Source: Serratia rubidaea
Lineage (GTDB): Bacteria > Pseudomonadota > Gammaproteobacteria > Enterobacterales > Enterobacteriaceae
NCBI GenBank assembly: GCA_901472405.1
Contig: LR590463.1
Coordinates: 1,922,001-1,986,000 of the forward strand
Reading direction: 5' to 3'
DNA: 64,000 nt
Shown here one piece after another: positions 31,112 to 43,169 of the stretch; position 1 is the stretch's first letter, and every line of letters begins with the position of its first letter. The notes below the pieces were generated by a model, which saw only the letters and a program-made list of their open reading frames with translations, made no database searches and was not told the DNA's origin. The position numbers and the translations under genes are program-made.

Positions 31112-31558
31112 ATGCAAACCGGCATGGTTATTAAATGGGGACATCGGCTACTGACAGTCGTTTTGCTAATACTGGTCACCGCGCTGGGCGGTTATCTCTA
31201 TGTTACGACTGCATCGTATGATGACATCCTGTATAGCAAAAAACAGCTGACGGACGAAATGTGGCTCTATATTACCCAGTATCAGCGGGCGGGGGCGACT
31301 GACAGCGAGGTTTACCGCTACTATTTGAACCGGGACATTCGTGAGGCGCCGCTGGCGATTCTGGAGCAGAGCGCGCCATTTTTGACAGCCGATCGTCCTG
31401 ATGCGGTGGTGAAGGGCGACGGAAACCGGGTAAGCATCAACTTCACCGGTAAAGTGTATTCTTTCACCAATTCGGCATTCTTCTATGGTGAGAACAATGC
31501 GGTGCCGATGATGCCTACCCTCGACTTTTTGGCGCAGGGGGTGAACGCCTGGCGTTAA
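31112..31558 (+). CDS. Membrane-anchored protein of unknown function
   Basis: 148 residues: a short cytosolic start, one hydrophobic helix (LLTVVLLILVTALGGYLYV, about residues 13-33) acting as uncleaved signal anchor, and a soluble domain likely in the periplasm (YDDILYSKKQLTDEMWLYI, ITPYQ-like region, YYLNRDIREAPLAILEQ, FTGKVYSFTNSAFFYGENN). No Cys outside and no motif I recognise. The start follows AAGGAATTAATT. It lies between the HxlR gene and hinT, where E. coli has nothing similar. Confidence 0.72.
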   Translation: MQTGMVIKWGHRLLTVVLLILVTALGGYLYVTTASYDDILYSKKQLTDEMWLYITQYQRAGATDSEVYRYYLNRDIREAPLAILEQSAPFLTADRPDAVVKGDGNRVSINFTGKVYSFTNSAFFYGENNAVPMMPTLDFLAQGVNAWR

Positions 31559-31711
31559 AAAGGGAAAAAGGATGCGCCGCTACCTTATGGGGACAGGATT
31601 GTCTGATTCTGCGCCACTCGATGTAGAAAGTGCGCAATCAGGTTGAAAGCGGTAGAATTTGTCACTCATACTGCGTATACCTTTTTCTTTAACGCTAACA
31701 AGGAATTCCAG

Positions 31712-32062
31712 ATGGCCGAAGAAACGATTTTCAGTAAAATTATCCGCCGTGAAATCCCTGCCGATGTGGTGTATCAGGATGAGCTGGTGACCGCTTTCCG
31801 CGATATCGCGCCGAAAGCGCCGACGCACATCCTGATCGTGCCGAACGTGCTGATCCCGACGGTGAACGACGTGACCAGCGAGCATGAGGCGGCGCTGGGG
31901 CGGATGATGACCGTGGCGGCGAAAATTGCCGAGCAGGAAGGCATCGCCGAGGATGGCTACCGCCTGATCGTCAACTGCAATCGCCACGGCGGCCAGGAGG
32001 TCTATCATATTCATATGCACCTGGTGGGCGGTCATGCCCTCGGCCCTATGCTGTCACACTGA
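31712..32062 (+). CDS. hinT: Purine nucleoside phosphoramidase HinT
   Basis: 116-residue HIT protein hydrolysing adenosine 5'-phosphoramidates. The histidine triad is visible in [11 protein letters not shown], with the N-terminal [18 protein letters not shown] and C-terminal [10 protein letters not shown]. The start at MAEETIF follows AAGGAATTCC. First gene of hinT-ycfL-lpoB-thiK-nagZ-ycfP, with short gaps throughout. Confidence 0.96.
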   Translation: MAEETIFSKIIRREIPADVVYQDELVTAFRDIAPKAPTHILIVPNVLIPTVNDVTSEHEAALGRMMTVAAKIAEQEGIAEDGYRLIVNCNRHGGQEVYHIHMHLVGGHALGPMLSH

Positions 32063-32076
32063 TTGAGGAAGCCGCC

Positions 32077-32466
32077 ATGCGCTATCACAAACCGCTGCGT
32101 TGCCTAATGGCGCTGGCGCTGTCCGCCGCGATACTGACGGGCTGCAGCAGCCCGCAGGGGATCGCGGTTAATGAACGACAGACGGTGGTGATGGAGCCGT
32201 CGGTGCTGACCGCCGGCATTTTGGCCGACAGGCCGGTGGTTAACGACGCCTCCGGCCGGGTGATAGCCACCGCGGTGCTCAGCAACACGCAGCCGACCTC
32301 GGTAACCCTGCGCTACCGCTTCTATTGGTATGACGAACAGGGTCTGGATATTCGTCCGTTTGAAAAACCGCGCGCCATTACCCTGGCGCCAAATGCGACG
32401 GCGCAGGTTTATTCCATTAATGGCAACTTTGACGCCAAGCGCGCGCGCCTGTATCTATTCTTATAA
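32077..32466 (+). CDS. ycfL: YcfL family lipoprotein
   Basis: 129-residue lipoprotein: signal peptide MRYHKPLRCLMALALSAAI with lipobox LTGC, then a DUF1425 domain (LRYRFYWYDEQGLDI, LAPNATAQVYSINGNFDAKRARLYLFL). The residues after Cys are Ser-Ser, so it should be sorted to the outer membrane. Function unknown. Next to lpoB, as in E. coli. Confidence 0.92.
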   Translation: MRYHKPLRCLMALALSAAILTGCSSPQGIAVNERQTVVMEPSVLTAGILADRPVVNDASGRVIATAVLSNTQPTSVTLRYRFYWYDEQGLDIRPFEKPRAITLAPNATAQVYSINGNFDAKRARLYLFL

Positions 32467-32490
32467 TCCTCGGGCCAGTTGGAGAAAATA

Positions 32491-33084
32491 ATGAAAAAGT
32501 ATCTGTTTGTGGCAGCGGCCGCGTTGGTATTGACCGGTTGTCCACAGCGTCCGCCTGAACAGCCGGAAGCGCCGGTGACGATCACGCCGGTGACGCCGGA
32601 AGAGACGACGCCGGTGCCGCATCAGCCGGAGCCGCCGACTTCCGAGCCGGTGCCGCAGCCGCCGAAGATTCAGAGTTTTAACTGGCTGGGCAGCGTACAG
32701 CCGCTGATCGCACAGATGCTGAAGGCCGATGGCGTGACGCCGGGCAGCGTGCTGCTGCTCGACAGCGTGAAAAACAACACCAACGGTTCGTTGCAGACCG
32801 GCAAGGCGACCGCGGCGCTGCACAAAGCGCTGGGCGCCAACCAGACCTTCACCGTAGTGCCGCAGGCGCAGTTGACCAGCGCCAAGCAGACGCTGGGGCT
32901 GTCGGCGGAAGACAGCCTGGGTTCACGCAGCAAGGCGATTGGCCTGGCGCGTATCGTCAACGCGCAATACGTGCTGTATAGCGACGCCAGCGGCGATGTG
33001 AAGTCACCGCAGCTGGATATGCAGCTGATGCTGGTGCAGACCGGCGAAATCATCTGGTCGGGCAATGGCGCGGTTAAGCGCTGA
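32491..33084 (+). CDS. lpoB: Penicillin-binding protein activator LpoB
   Basis: Outer-membrane lipoprotein that reaches through the periplasm to activate PBP1B. 197 residues: lipobox LTGC at residue 17-20, a long Pro/Glu/Thr-rich linker (about residues 22-60), and a globular domain (FNWLGSVQPLIAQMLKADGV, SVLLLDSVKNNTNG, LGLARIVNAQYVLYSDASGD). The start MKKYLF follows GGAGAAAATA. The 3' end overlaps thiK by 20 bases. Confidence 0.94.
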   Translation: MKKYLFVAAAALVLTGCPQRPPEQPEAPVTITPVTPEETTPVPHQPEPPTSEPVPQPPKIQSFNWLGSVQPLIAQMLKADGVTPGSVLLLDSVKNNTNGSLQTGKATAALHKALGANQTFTVVPQAQLTSAKQTLGLSAEDSLGSRSKAIGLARIVNAQYVLYSDASGDVKSPQLDMQLMLVQTGEIIWSGNGAVKR

Positions 33085-33919
33085 GGCCGAACTGCAGCGA
33101 CTCTTGCAACACAAACTGCCGGCGGTGAAAACCGCCGGTAGTCGTTTCAGCCCGGTAGCCGGGCTGACCGGCGAAAGCTGGCGCATTGAGAGCGCTGACG
33201 GCGTTGTGCTGCTGGCGCGTCAGCAGGGGGCGGAAAAAGCGGCGCTGGGGGTGAACCGCCGGCGCGAGGCGCGCGTACTGCGCCGCAGCGCAGGCGCGCT
33301 GGGGCCGCGGCCGCTCGCGCAGGACCGGCGCTGGCTGGTGGTGGAATGGCTTGACGGCGCCAGCGTCAGCCCGCAGGCGTTTGAACGCTACCGGCAGGGG
33401 GGCGAGCTGGCGGCGCTGATTGCCGCGCTGCACCGCCGACCGCGCAGCGGCTACCGGCTGAACCTGCCGGCGCAATATCTGCGCTATTGGCAGCAGCTGG
33501 ACCGGCGGCGCATCACCCCGGCCTGGCTGCGCCTGCAGCGCTATTTTCTGCAGACGCCGCCGCCGCGGCCGCTGAAGCTGGCGCCGCTGCATATGGATAT
33601 TCACCCGGAAAATCTGATTGAACAGCAGACGCGGCTGCGGCTGATTGACTGGGAATACGCCGGCGACGGCGATGTGGCGCTTGAACTGGCGGCCCTGTTT
33701 CGTTTCAACCAGTGGTCCGCCGCGGCGCAGTGGGAATTTTTGCAGCAGTACGCCGGCCAGGGCTACCGGGACCCGGCGGCGCTGAGTCGTCAGGTGCGCC
33801 GCTGGCTGCCATGGGTTGATTACCTGATGCTGATGTGGTTTGAAGTCCGCTGGCAGCAGAGCGGCGATGCGCAATTTTTGCGTTGCGCCGCAGCGCTGCG
33901 CCGGCGTTTTTGTTTATGA
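33065..33919 (+). CDS. thiK: Thiamine kinase
   Basis: Aminoglycoside phosphotransferase-fold kinase, thiamine to thiamine phosphate in salvage. 284 residues; Brenner motif APLHMDIHPENL gives the catalytic Asp and Asn, followed by LIDWEYAGDGDVALELAALF with the metal-binding Asp. An Arg-rich composition is typical of this gene. ATG overlaps the end of lpoB. The assignment rests on the lpoB-thiK-nagZ order plus motifs. Confidence 0.9.
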   Translation: MARLSAEAELQRLLQHKLPAVKTAGSRFSPVAGLTGESWRIESADGVVLLARQQGAEKAALGVNRRREARVLRRSAGALGPRPLAQDRRWLVVEWLDGASVSPQAFERYRQGGELAALIAALHRRPRSGYRLNLPAQYLRYWQQLDRRRITPAWLRLQRYFLQTPPPRPLKLAPLHMDIHPENLIEQQTRLRLIDWEYAGDGDVALELAALFRFNQWSAAAQWEFLQQYAGQGYRDPAALSRQVRRWLPWVDYLMLMWFEVRWQQSGDAQFLRCAAALRRRFCL

Positions 33920-33956
33920 TCCCTGTTTCTGTATGAATTGATGAAGTGAGGTGGCC

Positions 33957-34994
33957 GTGGGCCCAGTAATGTTAGACGTCGCCGGCTATGAGCTGGATGC
34001 CGAAGAGCGCGAAATTTTACAGCATCCGCTGGTGGGCGGTTTGATTCTGTTTACCCGCAACTTCCACGATGCGCAGCAGCTGCGTGAGTTGGTGCGGCAG
34101 ATCCGCGCGGCGTCCCACGATCGGTTGGTGGTGGCGGTCGATCAGGAAGGCGGCCGCGTACAGCGCTTCCGCGAAGGTTTTACCCGCCTGCCGGCGGCGC
34201 AGTCGTTCGCCGCCCTCAATGACGCGGCGGAAGCGGGGCGACTGGCGCAGGAGGCCGGCTGGCTGATGGCGGCGGAGATGATCGCGCAGGATATCGATAT
34301 CAGCTTTGCGCCGGTGTTGGATATCGGCCACGTCAGCGCGGCGATTGGCGAGCGCTCTTTCCACCAGGATCCGACGCAGGCGCTGGCGATGGCGGAACGC
34401 TTTATACAGGGGATGCACAGCGCCGGCATGCGCACCACCGGCAAACATTTCCCGGGGCACGGCGCGGTCAGCGCCGACTCGCATAAAGAAACCCCGCGCG
34501 ACCCGCGTCCGCTGGCGACCATCCGCAATCACGACATGTCGATTTTCCGCGCGCTGATTGAGCGCCGGCTGCTGGACGCGGTGATGCCGGCCCACGTTAT
34601 CTATACTGAGGCTGACCCGCGTCCGGCCAGCGGCTCGCCGTACTGGCTGCAGCAAATTCTGCGTCAGGAGCTGGGTTTTGACGGCATCATCTTCTCTGAC
34701 GATCTGTCGATGGAAGGCGCGGCGGTGATGGGCAGCTACGCTGAACGCGGCCAGGCGGCGCTGGATGCCGGCTGCGATATGATTCTGGTGTGCAACAACC
34801 GCGCCGGCGCGGTCAGCGTGCTGGATAACCTGTCCCCGGTCAAAGTTGACAAGCTTAAGCGGCTGTATCATCAGGGGCAGTTTACCCGTCAGGCGCTGCG
34901 CGATTCCGAACGCTGGAAGCTGGCGCATCAGCAGTTGAGCGCGCTGAGCGAGCGCTGGGAAGAGTACAAACAGCGCGGCGAGGTCAACCAATAA
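33957..34994 (+). CDS. nagZ: Beta-N-acetylhexosaminidase NagZ
   Basis: Cytosolic GH3 enzyme removing GlcNAc from anhydro-muropeptides in cell-wall recycling; its products can induce AmpC. 345 residues with [21 protein letters not shown], the dyad loop [16 protein letters not shown] carrying the catalytic Asp-His pair, and the nucleophile in [13 protein letters not shown]. Start GTG at 33957 (MGPVMLD) after GTGAGGTGG is preferred by homology; a GTG two codons upstream is possible. Confidence 0.95.
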   Translation: MGPVMLDVAGYELDAEEREILQHPLVGGLILFTRNFHDAQQLRELVRQIRAASHDRLVVAVDQEGGRVQRFREGFTRLPAAQSFAALNDAAEAGRLAQEAGWLMAAEMIAQDIDISFAPVLDIGHVSAAIGERSFHQDPTQALAMAERFIQGMHSAGMRTTGKHFPGHGAVSADSHKETPRDPRPLATIRNHDMSIFRALIERRLLDAVMPAHVIYTEADPRPASGSPYWLQQILRQELGFDGIIFSDDLSMEGAAVMGSYAERGQAALDAGCDMILVCNNRAGAVSVLDNLSPVKVDKLKRLYHQGQFTRQALRDSERWKLAHQQLSALSERWEEYKQRGEVNQ

Positions 34995-35061
34995 CGGCGT
35001 CGTCCTGCGGCGCTGCCGGTGAGGGTCGTGATCCGGCCCTCCGTTTATTGCGAGGATCCAC

Positions 35062-35604
35062 ATGATTATCTATTTGCATGGTTTTGATTCCACCAGTCCC
35101 GGCAATCATGAGAAAGTGCTGCAGCTGCAGTTTATCGATCCGGACGTACGCTTTATCAGCTACAGCACTCTGCACCCACGTCATGATATGCAGTATCTGC
35201 TGAAAGAGGTCGATAAGGCGGTGCAGCAGGAAGGGGACCGCCAGCCGTTGATCTGCGGCGTCGGACTGGGGGGATTCTGGGCGGAGCGCATCGGCTTTTT
35301 GTGCGGCATACGGCAGGTGGCGTTCAACCCGAACCTGTTCCCGCAGGAGCATATGCACGGCAAGATTGACCGGCCGGAAGAGTACCTGGATATTGCCACC
35401 AAGTGCGTGGCGGACTTCCGCGAAAAGAACCGCGACCGCTGCCTGGTGGTGCTGTCGCGCCATGACGAAGTGCTGGATAGCCAGCGCAGCGCCGATCTGC
35501 TGCACAAGTACTACGAAATTGTCTGGGACGAGCAGCAGACGCACAAGTTCAAAAACATCTCCCCGCATCTGCAGCGCATCAAAGCCTTCAAGACCCTCGC
35601 GTAA
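35062..35604 (+). CDS. ycfP: YcfP family esterase-like protein
   Basis: 180-residue alpha/beta-hydrolase-fold protein: [20 protein letters not shown] at the N-terminus with the oxyanion region, and [14 protein letters not shown] where the usual GxSxG nucleophile Ser is replaced by Leu, as in E. coli YcfP. Catalytic activity is therefore doubtful. Follows nagZ by 67 bases and ends with a terminator. Confidence 0.93.
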   Translation: MIIYLHGFDSTSPGNHEKVLQLQFIDPDVRFISYSTLHPRHDMQYLLKEVDKAVQQEGDRQPLICGVGLGGFWAERIGFLCGIRQVAFNPNLFPQEHMHGKIDRPEEYLDIATKCVADFREKNRDRCLVVLSRHDEVLDSQRSADLLHKYYEIVWDEQQTHKFKNISPHLQRIKAFKTLA

Positions 35605-35626
35605 CAGTTTTATAACGCGCCGCACC

Positions 35627-35663
35627 GCCGCGACTATTGCTCTGAACGAGGGTAATGCGCGGC
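35627..35663 (+). terminator. Terminator after ycfP
   Basis: GCCGCG and CGCGGC bracket a longer imperfect stem and are followed by TTTTTTTATT, 23 bases after the ycfP stop. Confidence 0.75.
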
Positions 35664-35787
35664 TTTTTTTATTGCTCTGGCAAAGATGTTGGCAGTCAGC
35701 GGCTGGGCAAAAAAATGTGACCTGACGCTAACTATTTGAATCGCAATCGTCAAAAAAGCCCCGCGTCCAGCCTTTAAGTAAAAAACT

Positions 35788-35801
35788 TTGATATGCGTCA
35801 A
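35788..35801 (+). promoter_or_regulatory. FNR box upstream of ndh
   Basis: TTGAT-ATGC-GTCAA matches the FNR consensus TTGAT-N4-ATCAA at nine of ten positions, 136 bases before the ndh start. E. coli ndh is repressed by FNR without oxygen through sites in the same region. The surrounding 35664-35936 is AT-rich promoter DNA. Confidence 0.72.
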
Positions 35802-35936
35802 TTTTGGTATGACCAAATAACCTCACATGCTATTCTGGCCGCAGATTGCAGGTTTATTTTACGCGAACCCCATGTATTCTAAGGATATTATTTCTTTACC
35901 CTTAGATAACAATTGGTTCACATTTAGAGGGTTATT

Positions 35937-37241
35937 TTGACAATGCCAATCAAGAAAATCGTCATTGTGGGCGGCGGCGCCGGAGGCCTGGAGCTGGCGA
36001 CCAGCCTGGGTCACAAGCTCGGTCGTAAAAACAAGGCTGAGGTGACGCTGGTCGACCGTAACCACAGCCACTTGTGGAAACCGTTGCTGCACGAAGTGGC
36101 GACCGGTTCTCTGGATGACGGCGTCGATGCGCTGAGCTACCTGGCCCACGCCCGTAATCACCACTTTAGTTTCCAACTGGGTTCGCTGACCAATATCGAC
36201 CGGGACAACAAGACCGTACAGCTGGCGCAGATCTGTGATGAGCAGGGCGACGAGCTGGTGCCTGAACGTGAGCTGTCTTACGACATCCTGGTGATGGCCC
36301 TGGGCAGTACCTCGAATGATTTCGGCACGCCGGGCGTGAAGGATAACTGCATCTTCCTGGATAACCCGCATCAGGCGCGGCGCTTCCACAACGAAATGCT
36401 CAACCTGTTCCTGAAGTTCTCGGCGCAGCCGGGGCAGAAAGAGAGCGTCAATATCGCCATCGTCGGCGGCGGCGCCACCGGGGTTGAACTGTCGGCGGAG
36501 CTGCACAACGCGGTGAAACAGCTGCACAGCTACGGCTTTGAAGGGCTGGATAACAGCGCGCTGAACGTGACGCTGGTGGAAGCCGGCGAGCGCATCCTGC
36601 CGGCGCTGCCGCCGCGGATTTCCGCCGCTGCGCATCAGGAGTTGAACAAACTGGGCGTGCGGGTACTGACCAATACCATGGTCACCAGCGCGGAGCACAA
36701 CGGCCTCAATACCAAAGGCGGCGAATTTATTCAGGCCGATCTGATGGTGTGGGCGGCGGGCATTAAAGCGCCGGACTTTATGAAAGAGATCGCCGGGCTG
36801 GAAACCAACCGCATCAATCAGCTGGTGGTCGAGCCGACGTTACAGACCACGCGCGATCCGAACATCTTCGCCATCGGCGACTGCGCCTCCTGCCCGAAAG
36901 AGGGCGGTGGTTTCGTGCCGCCGCGCGCCCAGTCGGCGCACCAGATGGCGTCACGCTGCGGCAGCAACATTCTGGCGCTGCTTAACGGCCAGACGCTGAA
37001 GCCTTACGTCTATAAAGATCACGGCTCGCTGGTTTCCCTGTCCCGCTTCAGCACCGTCGGCAGCCTGATGGGCAACCTGATGCGCGGTTCGATGATGGTG
37101 GAAGGGCGTATTGCGCGCTTTGTCTATATCTCGCTGTACCGTATGCACCAGGTGGCGCTGCACGGCTATATCAAAACCGGCCTGATGATGCTGGTGGGCG
37201 GCATCAACCGCGTGATTCGTCCGCGTTTGAAAATGCACTGA
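35937..37241 (+). CDS. ndh: NADH:quinone oxidoreductase type II (NDH-2)
   Basis: Non-proton-pumping NADH dehydrogenase on the inner face of the membrane. 434 residues with FAD-binding [22 protein letters not shown]-binding [46 protein letters not shown] and the C-terminal membrane-binding stretch ending [12 protein letters not shown]. The start is the TTG at 35937, as in E. coli, after GAGGG; the next ATG is two codons later. Probably FNR-repressed. Confidence 0.96.
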   Translation: MTMPIKKIVIVGGGAGGLELATSLGHKLGRKNKAEVTLVDRNHSHLWKPLLHEVATGSLDDGVDALSYLAHARNHHFSFQLGSLTNIDRDNKTVQLAQICDEQGDELVPERELSYDILVMALGSTSNDFGTPGVKDNCIFLDNPHQARRFHNEMLNLFLKFSAQPGQKESVNIAIVGGGATGVELSAELHNAVKQLHSYGFEGLDNSALNVTLVEAGERILPALPPRISAAAHQELNKLGVRVLTNTMVTSAEHNGLNTKGGEFIQADLMVWAAGIKAPDFMKEIAGLETNRINQLVVEPTLQTTRDPNIFAIGDCASCPKEGGGFVPPRAQSAHQMASRCGSNILALLNGQTLKPYVYKDHGSLVSLSRFSTVGSLMGNLMRGSMMVEGRIARFVYISLYRMHQVALHGYIKTGLMMLVGGINRVIRPRLKMH

Positions 37242-37262
37242 TTCTGCCGTATCGCGTTATCC

Positions 37263-37292
37263 AACCCACGCCGTTTTGCGACCGCGTGGGTT
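37263..37292 (+). terminator. Terminator of ndh
   Basis: AACCCACGC / GCGTGGGTT, a 9-bp stem with a 12-base loop, then TTTTATTG, about 20 bases past the ndh stop. Confidence 0.8.
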
Positions 37293-37604
37293 TTTTATTG
37301 GCGCCGGCAGGCCGATGTATGTCATGTCGCCGCGGGCGCAGCATAAAATCGGGCTTTTTCCCGTCCGCATGTTCGGATTTCTCCTAAACACGCGTAATTT
37401 ACGCATTTTCCCGCATCTTTGGTCACTTCGTCTTATTGCAGCAACAATAAGGATTGTGCAGACTTTGACGTGTTTACAGACGGCGCAGCACGCACGCCGT
37501 AAACCGGGAGGCCCGTGCCGCCAATGCGCAAAATAATAAGCGCGGTGCAACGTTGGCAACGTACCCGGTGCAAATGCGTGGTAACAATTTCAGGAGGATT
37601 TCCT

Positions 37605-38156
37605 GTGAACAAGTCAATGTTAGCCGGTGTGGGTATCGGTATCGCAGCTGCTCTGGGTGTTGCTGCCGTTGCCAGCCTGGACGTATTTTCTTCCGGCCCA
37701 CAATACGCGCAGGTTCTCAACGCCAAGCCGATTAATGAAACCATCAAAACCCCGCGGCGTGAATGCCGCAACGTGACGGTCACCCACCGTGCGCCGGTGC
37801 AGGATGAGAACCGCATTGCCGGTTCCGTGCTGGGCGCCGTAGCCGGCGGGGTTATCGGCCACCAGTTCGGCGGCGGTCGCGGTCGCGACGTGGCGACGGT
37901 GGTTGGCGCGCTGGGCGGCGGCTATGCCGGCAACCAGATCCAGGGCTCGATGCAGAACAACGACACCACCACCAGCGTGCAACAGCGCTGTAAAACGGTG
38001 TACGACAAATCGCAGAAGCTGCTGGGTTATGACGTGACCTACAAGATCGGCGACCAGCAGGGCAAAATCCGCATGGATCACGATCCGGGCACTCAGATCC
38101 CGCTGGACAAGAGCGGTCAGCTGATTCTGAACCGTACCAACAGCACGCAGGCCTGA
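37605..38156 (+). CDS. ycfJ: Glycine-zipper family protein YcfJ
   Basis: 183 residues. N-terminal hydrophobic segment (MLAGVGIGIAAALGVAAVAS), then VTVTHRAPVQDENRIAGSVLGAVAGGVIGHQFGGGRG, a glycine-zipper two-helix domain, and KTVYDKSQKLLGYDVTYKIGDQQGKIRMDHDPG. Similar to E. coli YcfJ and to the outer-membrane lipoprotein SlyB/YmgG group, role in the envelope not known. GTG start directly after AGGAGG. Confidence 0.94.
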   Translation: MNKSMLAGVGIGIAAALGVAAVASLDVFSSGPQYAQVLNAKPINETIKTPRRECRNVTVTHRAPVQDENRIAGSVLGAVAGGVIGHQFGGGRGRDVATVVGALGGGYAGNQIQGSMQNNDTTTSVQQRCKTVYDKSQKLLGYDVTYKIGDQQGKIRMDHDPGTQIPLDKSGQLILNRTNSTQA

Positions 38157-38186
38157 TGCCTTAACGCCTTCCCGGCGTTAAAAATA

Positions 38187-38220
38187 AACCCGCAGCCAAC
38201 TTCAACGTCGGCTGCGGGTT
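38187..38220. terminator. Terminator between convergent ycfJ and mfd
   Basis: AACCCGCAGCC / GGCTGCGGGTT, an 11-bp stem with a 12-base loop, followed by TTTG on the plus strand and A residues on the other side. A small extra hairpin (TAACGCC / GGCGTTA, 38162-38180) precedes it. Confidence 0.82.
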
Positions 38221-38249
38221 TTTGTTTGCCTGCGTGTCAGGCGATGGCG

Positions 38250-41200
38250 CTAGGCCAGCGTATGTTCACGGCAGGCGCTCAGCAGATCCTCAATAAACTT
38301 CAGCCGTTTTGCCCGGTCGCCGAGGTCGAGCGTAAACTTCAGCTTGGTGGGGCCGTCCAGCCGGTAGATCTGCGGCTGGCTCTGCAGCAGGCCGATCAGG
38401 TAACCCGGATCGACGCGGTTTTTCTCGCCGAACTCGACAAAGCCGCCGCGCTCGTTAACCTCAATCCGCTTGATGCCCAGCGTCTGCGCATGCTGACGCA
38501 GCGCGGCGCTGTGCAGCAGGTTGCGGGTGGCGTCCGGCAGTTTGCCGAAGCGGTCGATCAGCTCGACCTTCAGCTCTTCCAGTTCGCCTTCGCGTTTGGC
38601 GCTGGCGATGCGTTTGTATAGCGACAGCCGGGTGTTGACGTCCGGGATAAAGTCGTCCGGCAGCAGCGCCGGCATGCGCAGCTCCACCTCGGTCTGGCTG
38701 CTGGTCAGATCTTCCAGCGACGGTTCGCGCCCCTGTTTCAGCGCATCCACCGCGCTTTCCAGCAGCTCCATATACAGCGAGAAGCCGATGGTGGTCATCT
38801 GTCCGCTCTGGTCTTCCCCCAGCAGCTCGCCGGCGCCGCGGATCTCCAGATCGTGCGTCGCCAGGGCGAAACCGGCGCCCAGATCCTCCAGCGTGGCGAT
38901 CGCCTCCAGACGTTTGTGGGCATCGCTGCTCATCGCTTTCGGATTCGGCGTCAGCAGGTAGGCGTAAGCCTGATGGTGTGAACGACCGACGCGGCCGCGC
39001 AGCTGGTGCAGCTGCGCCAGGCCGAAGCGGTCGGCCCGTTCGATAATGATGGTGTTAGCGCTGGGAATATCGATGCCGGTTTCGACAATGGTGGTGCAGA
39101 CCAGCACGTTGAAGCGCTGGTGGTGGAAATCGTTCATCACCCGCTCCAGATCGCGCTCGCGCATCTGACCGTGACCGATGGCGATGCGCGCCTCCGGCAC
39201 CAGCTCCGCCAGCCGCTCGGCCGCTTTTTCGATGTTTTCCACGTCGTTATACAGGTAGTAGACCTGGCCGCCGCGCAGCGTCTCACGCAGGATGGCTTCG
39301 CGCACCACCAGGCTGTCGTATTCGCGCACGAAGGTTTTCACCGCCAGGCGGCGCGCCGGCGGGGGTGGCGATAATCGACAGATCGCGCATGCCGCTCATG
39401 GCCATATTCAGCGTGCGCGGAATCGGCGTTGCGGTCAGCGTCAGGATATCCACGTCGGCGCGCATCGCCTTGATGCGCTCTTTGTGGCGCACGCCGAAGC
39501 GGTGCTCTTCGTCGACGATCAGCAGCCCCAGATCTTTCCAGCGCAGATCGCTCTGTAGCAGCTTGGTGGGTGCCGATCACGATGTCGACCTTGCCGTCCG
39601 CCGCGTCGTCCAGCACCTGCTGCTGCTCTTTGGCGCTGCGGAAGCGCGACATCATCTCAATGCGGATCGGCCAGGTGGCGAATCGGTCGCGGAAGTTGTC
39701 GAAGTGCTGCTGCGCCAGCAGGGTGGTCGGCACCAGCACCGCCACCTGCTTGCCGTTTTCCACCGCCAGGAAGGCGGCGCGCATCGCCACTTCGGTTTTG
39801 CCGAAGCCCACGTCGCCGCACACCAGACGATCCATCGCCAGCGGCTGGCACATATCGCTCAGCACCGCATTGATCGCCTGCTCCTGGTCGGGAGTGGTCT
39901 CAAACGGGAAGGACTGGCAGAACAGCTGATACTGTTCGCGATCGTGTTTAAAGGCGAAGCCGGCCTTGGCCGCGCGCTGCGCATAGATATCCAGCAGTTC
40001 GGCGGCGACGTCGCGCACCTTCTCCGCCGCTTTTTGTCGCGCCCGCGACCAGGCGTCGCCGCCGAGCTTGTGCAGCGGGGCGTTTTCATCGGCGCCGCCG
40101 GCATAGCGGCTGATAAGATGCAGCGAGGAGACCGGCACGTACAGCTTGTCTTCGCCGGCATAGGACAGAATCAGATACTCCGCCTTGATGCCGCCGGCCT
40201 CCAGCGTGGTCAGGCCGACGTAGCGGCCGACGCCGTGCTCCAGGTGCACCACCGGCTGGCCGGGATGCAGCTCCGCCAGGTTTGCGGATCAGGGTGTCGG
40301 TATTGATGGTGCGGCGGTTATCCTGCCGGCGGCGGCTGACGCGCTCGCCCAGCAGGTCGCTTTCGCAAATCAGCGCCCGCTGGCGCGGCGCGTCGAGGAA
40401 ACCGCGTTCGGCGGCGCCGACCATCATATAATGGCCGCCGGCTTCGGCCTGATCCAGCCGCTGAATCAGGCTGGTGCCCAGCTTGATGCGGCCGAGCAGG
40501 TCCTGCAGCGTTTCGCGTCGGCCCTCACTCTCCACCGAGAAGATCACGCTGCCGTCAAAGCCTTCGATAAAGCGGCGCAGGTTATCCAGCGGCGCCTTTT
40601 GCTGCGCCTGTACCGCCAGCTCAGGCAGGCCGCGGTAGGCGAGATTGGTATTGCCCGCTTTGGCCGGCAGATCCTCGGTGCTCAGCGCCACGCGCGGCCA
40701 GGCTTTCAGCTCGGCGAACAGCGCGTCGACGCGCAGCCACAGGGTATCCGGCGCCAGCAGCGGGCGCATCGGATCGACGCGGCGGCTCTCATAGCGCTGA
40801 TTGACATCCTGCCAGAAGCGCTCGGCGGCGTTTTTCCAGATGGCCGGTATTGACCAGCAGGGTGTTGGCCGGCAGATAGCTGAACAGCGACGGCAGCGGC
40901 TGGCTGAAAAACAGCGGCTGCCAGTATTCAATACCGGCGGGCCAGCTGCTTTTGCTGACCTGCTGATAAACATGTTCGGCGTCGCGACGTACTTCAAACT
41001 GTTCACGCCACTGGCTGCGGAACAGCTCAATGGCGTTTTTGTCGGTCGGGAATTCGTGCGCCGGCAGCAGGTTGATCGACTCGACTTCGCTCAGCGTGCG
41101 CTGGCTGTCGACGTCGAAAATACGCAGGCTGTCGATTTCATCATCAAAGAAATCGATGCGGTAGGGCTCGTCGCTGCCCATCGGGTAGAGATCGAGCAGG

Positions 41201-41729
41201 GCGCCGCGGGTGGCGAACTCACCGTGCTCCATCACCTGATCGACGCTGCGGTAGCCGGCCTGCTCCAACTGGGCGCGCAGTTTGTCGCGCGACAGCCGTT
41301 GCCCTTATTCATCACCAGCGCATGGCCGTGCAGGAACTCATGCGGGCAGACGCGCTGCATCAGCGTGTTGACCGGCAGAATAATGATGCCGCGCGCCATG
41401 GTCGGCAGATGGTACAGGCTGGAGAGGCGGGCGGAGATAATCTCCTGATGCGGCGAGAAGCTGTCGTAAGGCAGCGTTTCCCAGTCCGACAGCGTGGTGA
41501 CCATCTGGTCGGTAAACTGTTGGATCTCATCGCGCAGCCGCAGGGCGTTTTGCATATCCGGCGCGATCAGCATAATCGGCCCGTCGTGGCGTTCGGCGAT
41601 CTCGGCGCATTCGACGGCGCAGGCCGCACCTGTCAGCTGACCCAGCTGGCGTAAATCCCCTGCGCGGCTCGGCAGGTCATAACGGGAAGAGGAGGCGGCG
41701 GAACGACTACGGTTATCGGCAATGCTCAT
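38250..41729 (-). CDS. mfd: Transcription-repair coupling factor Mfd (five frame breaks)
   Basis: ATP-driven translocase that removes stalled RNA polymerase and recruits UvrA. About 1160 residues expected. N-terminal UvrB-like module ([36 protein letters not shown]), the polymerase-interaction domain ([21 protein letters not shown]), the helicase Walker A region ([21 protein letters not shown]), [32 protein letters not shown], and the C-terminal autoinhibitory domain. Breaks lie near 41304, 40835, 40278, 39570 and 39358; each is cured by adding or removing one base, four of them in short C or A runs. The start MSIADNRSR adds about 13 residues relative to E. coli. Confidence 0.93.
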
Positions 41730-41931
41730 CAGGTATCTTTTGGTCTGTAAAGTGATGGTGATCCGGCGTCGGCGGGCGGCGCTTTTGTTTGCTTTATACT
41801 AGCCCACTGGCCGGCAAACTGACATAGGCAAATCGGCTTAGTGGTGGTTAATTAACCGCATGCGCCCGCGTTGGCAGAATAAAAGCCGTCGAACGGTTCC
41901 CTAATCGGCGCAGAGCCTTTATTATCCATGA

Positions 41932-43161
<1,230 letters not shown>

Positions 43162-43169
<8 letters not shown>

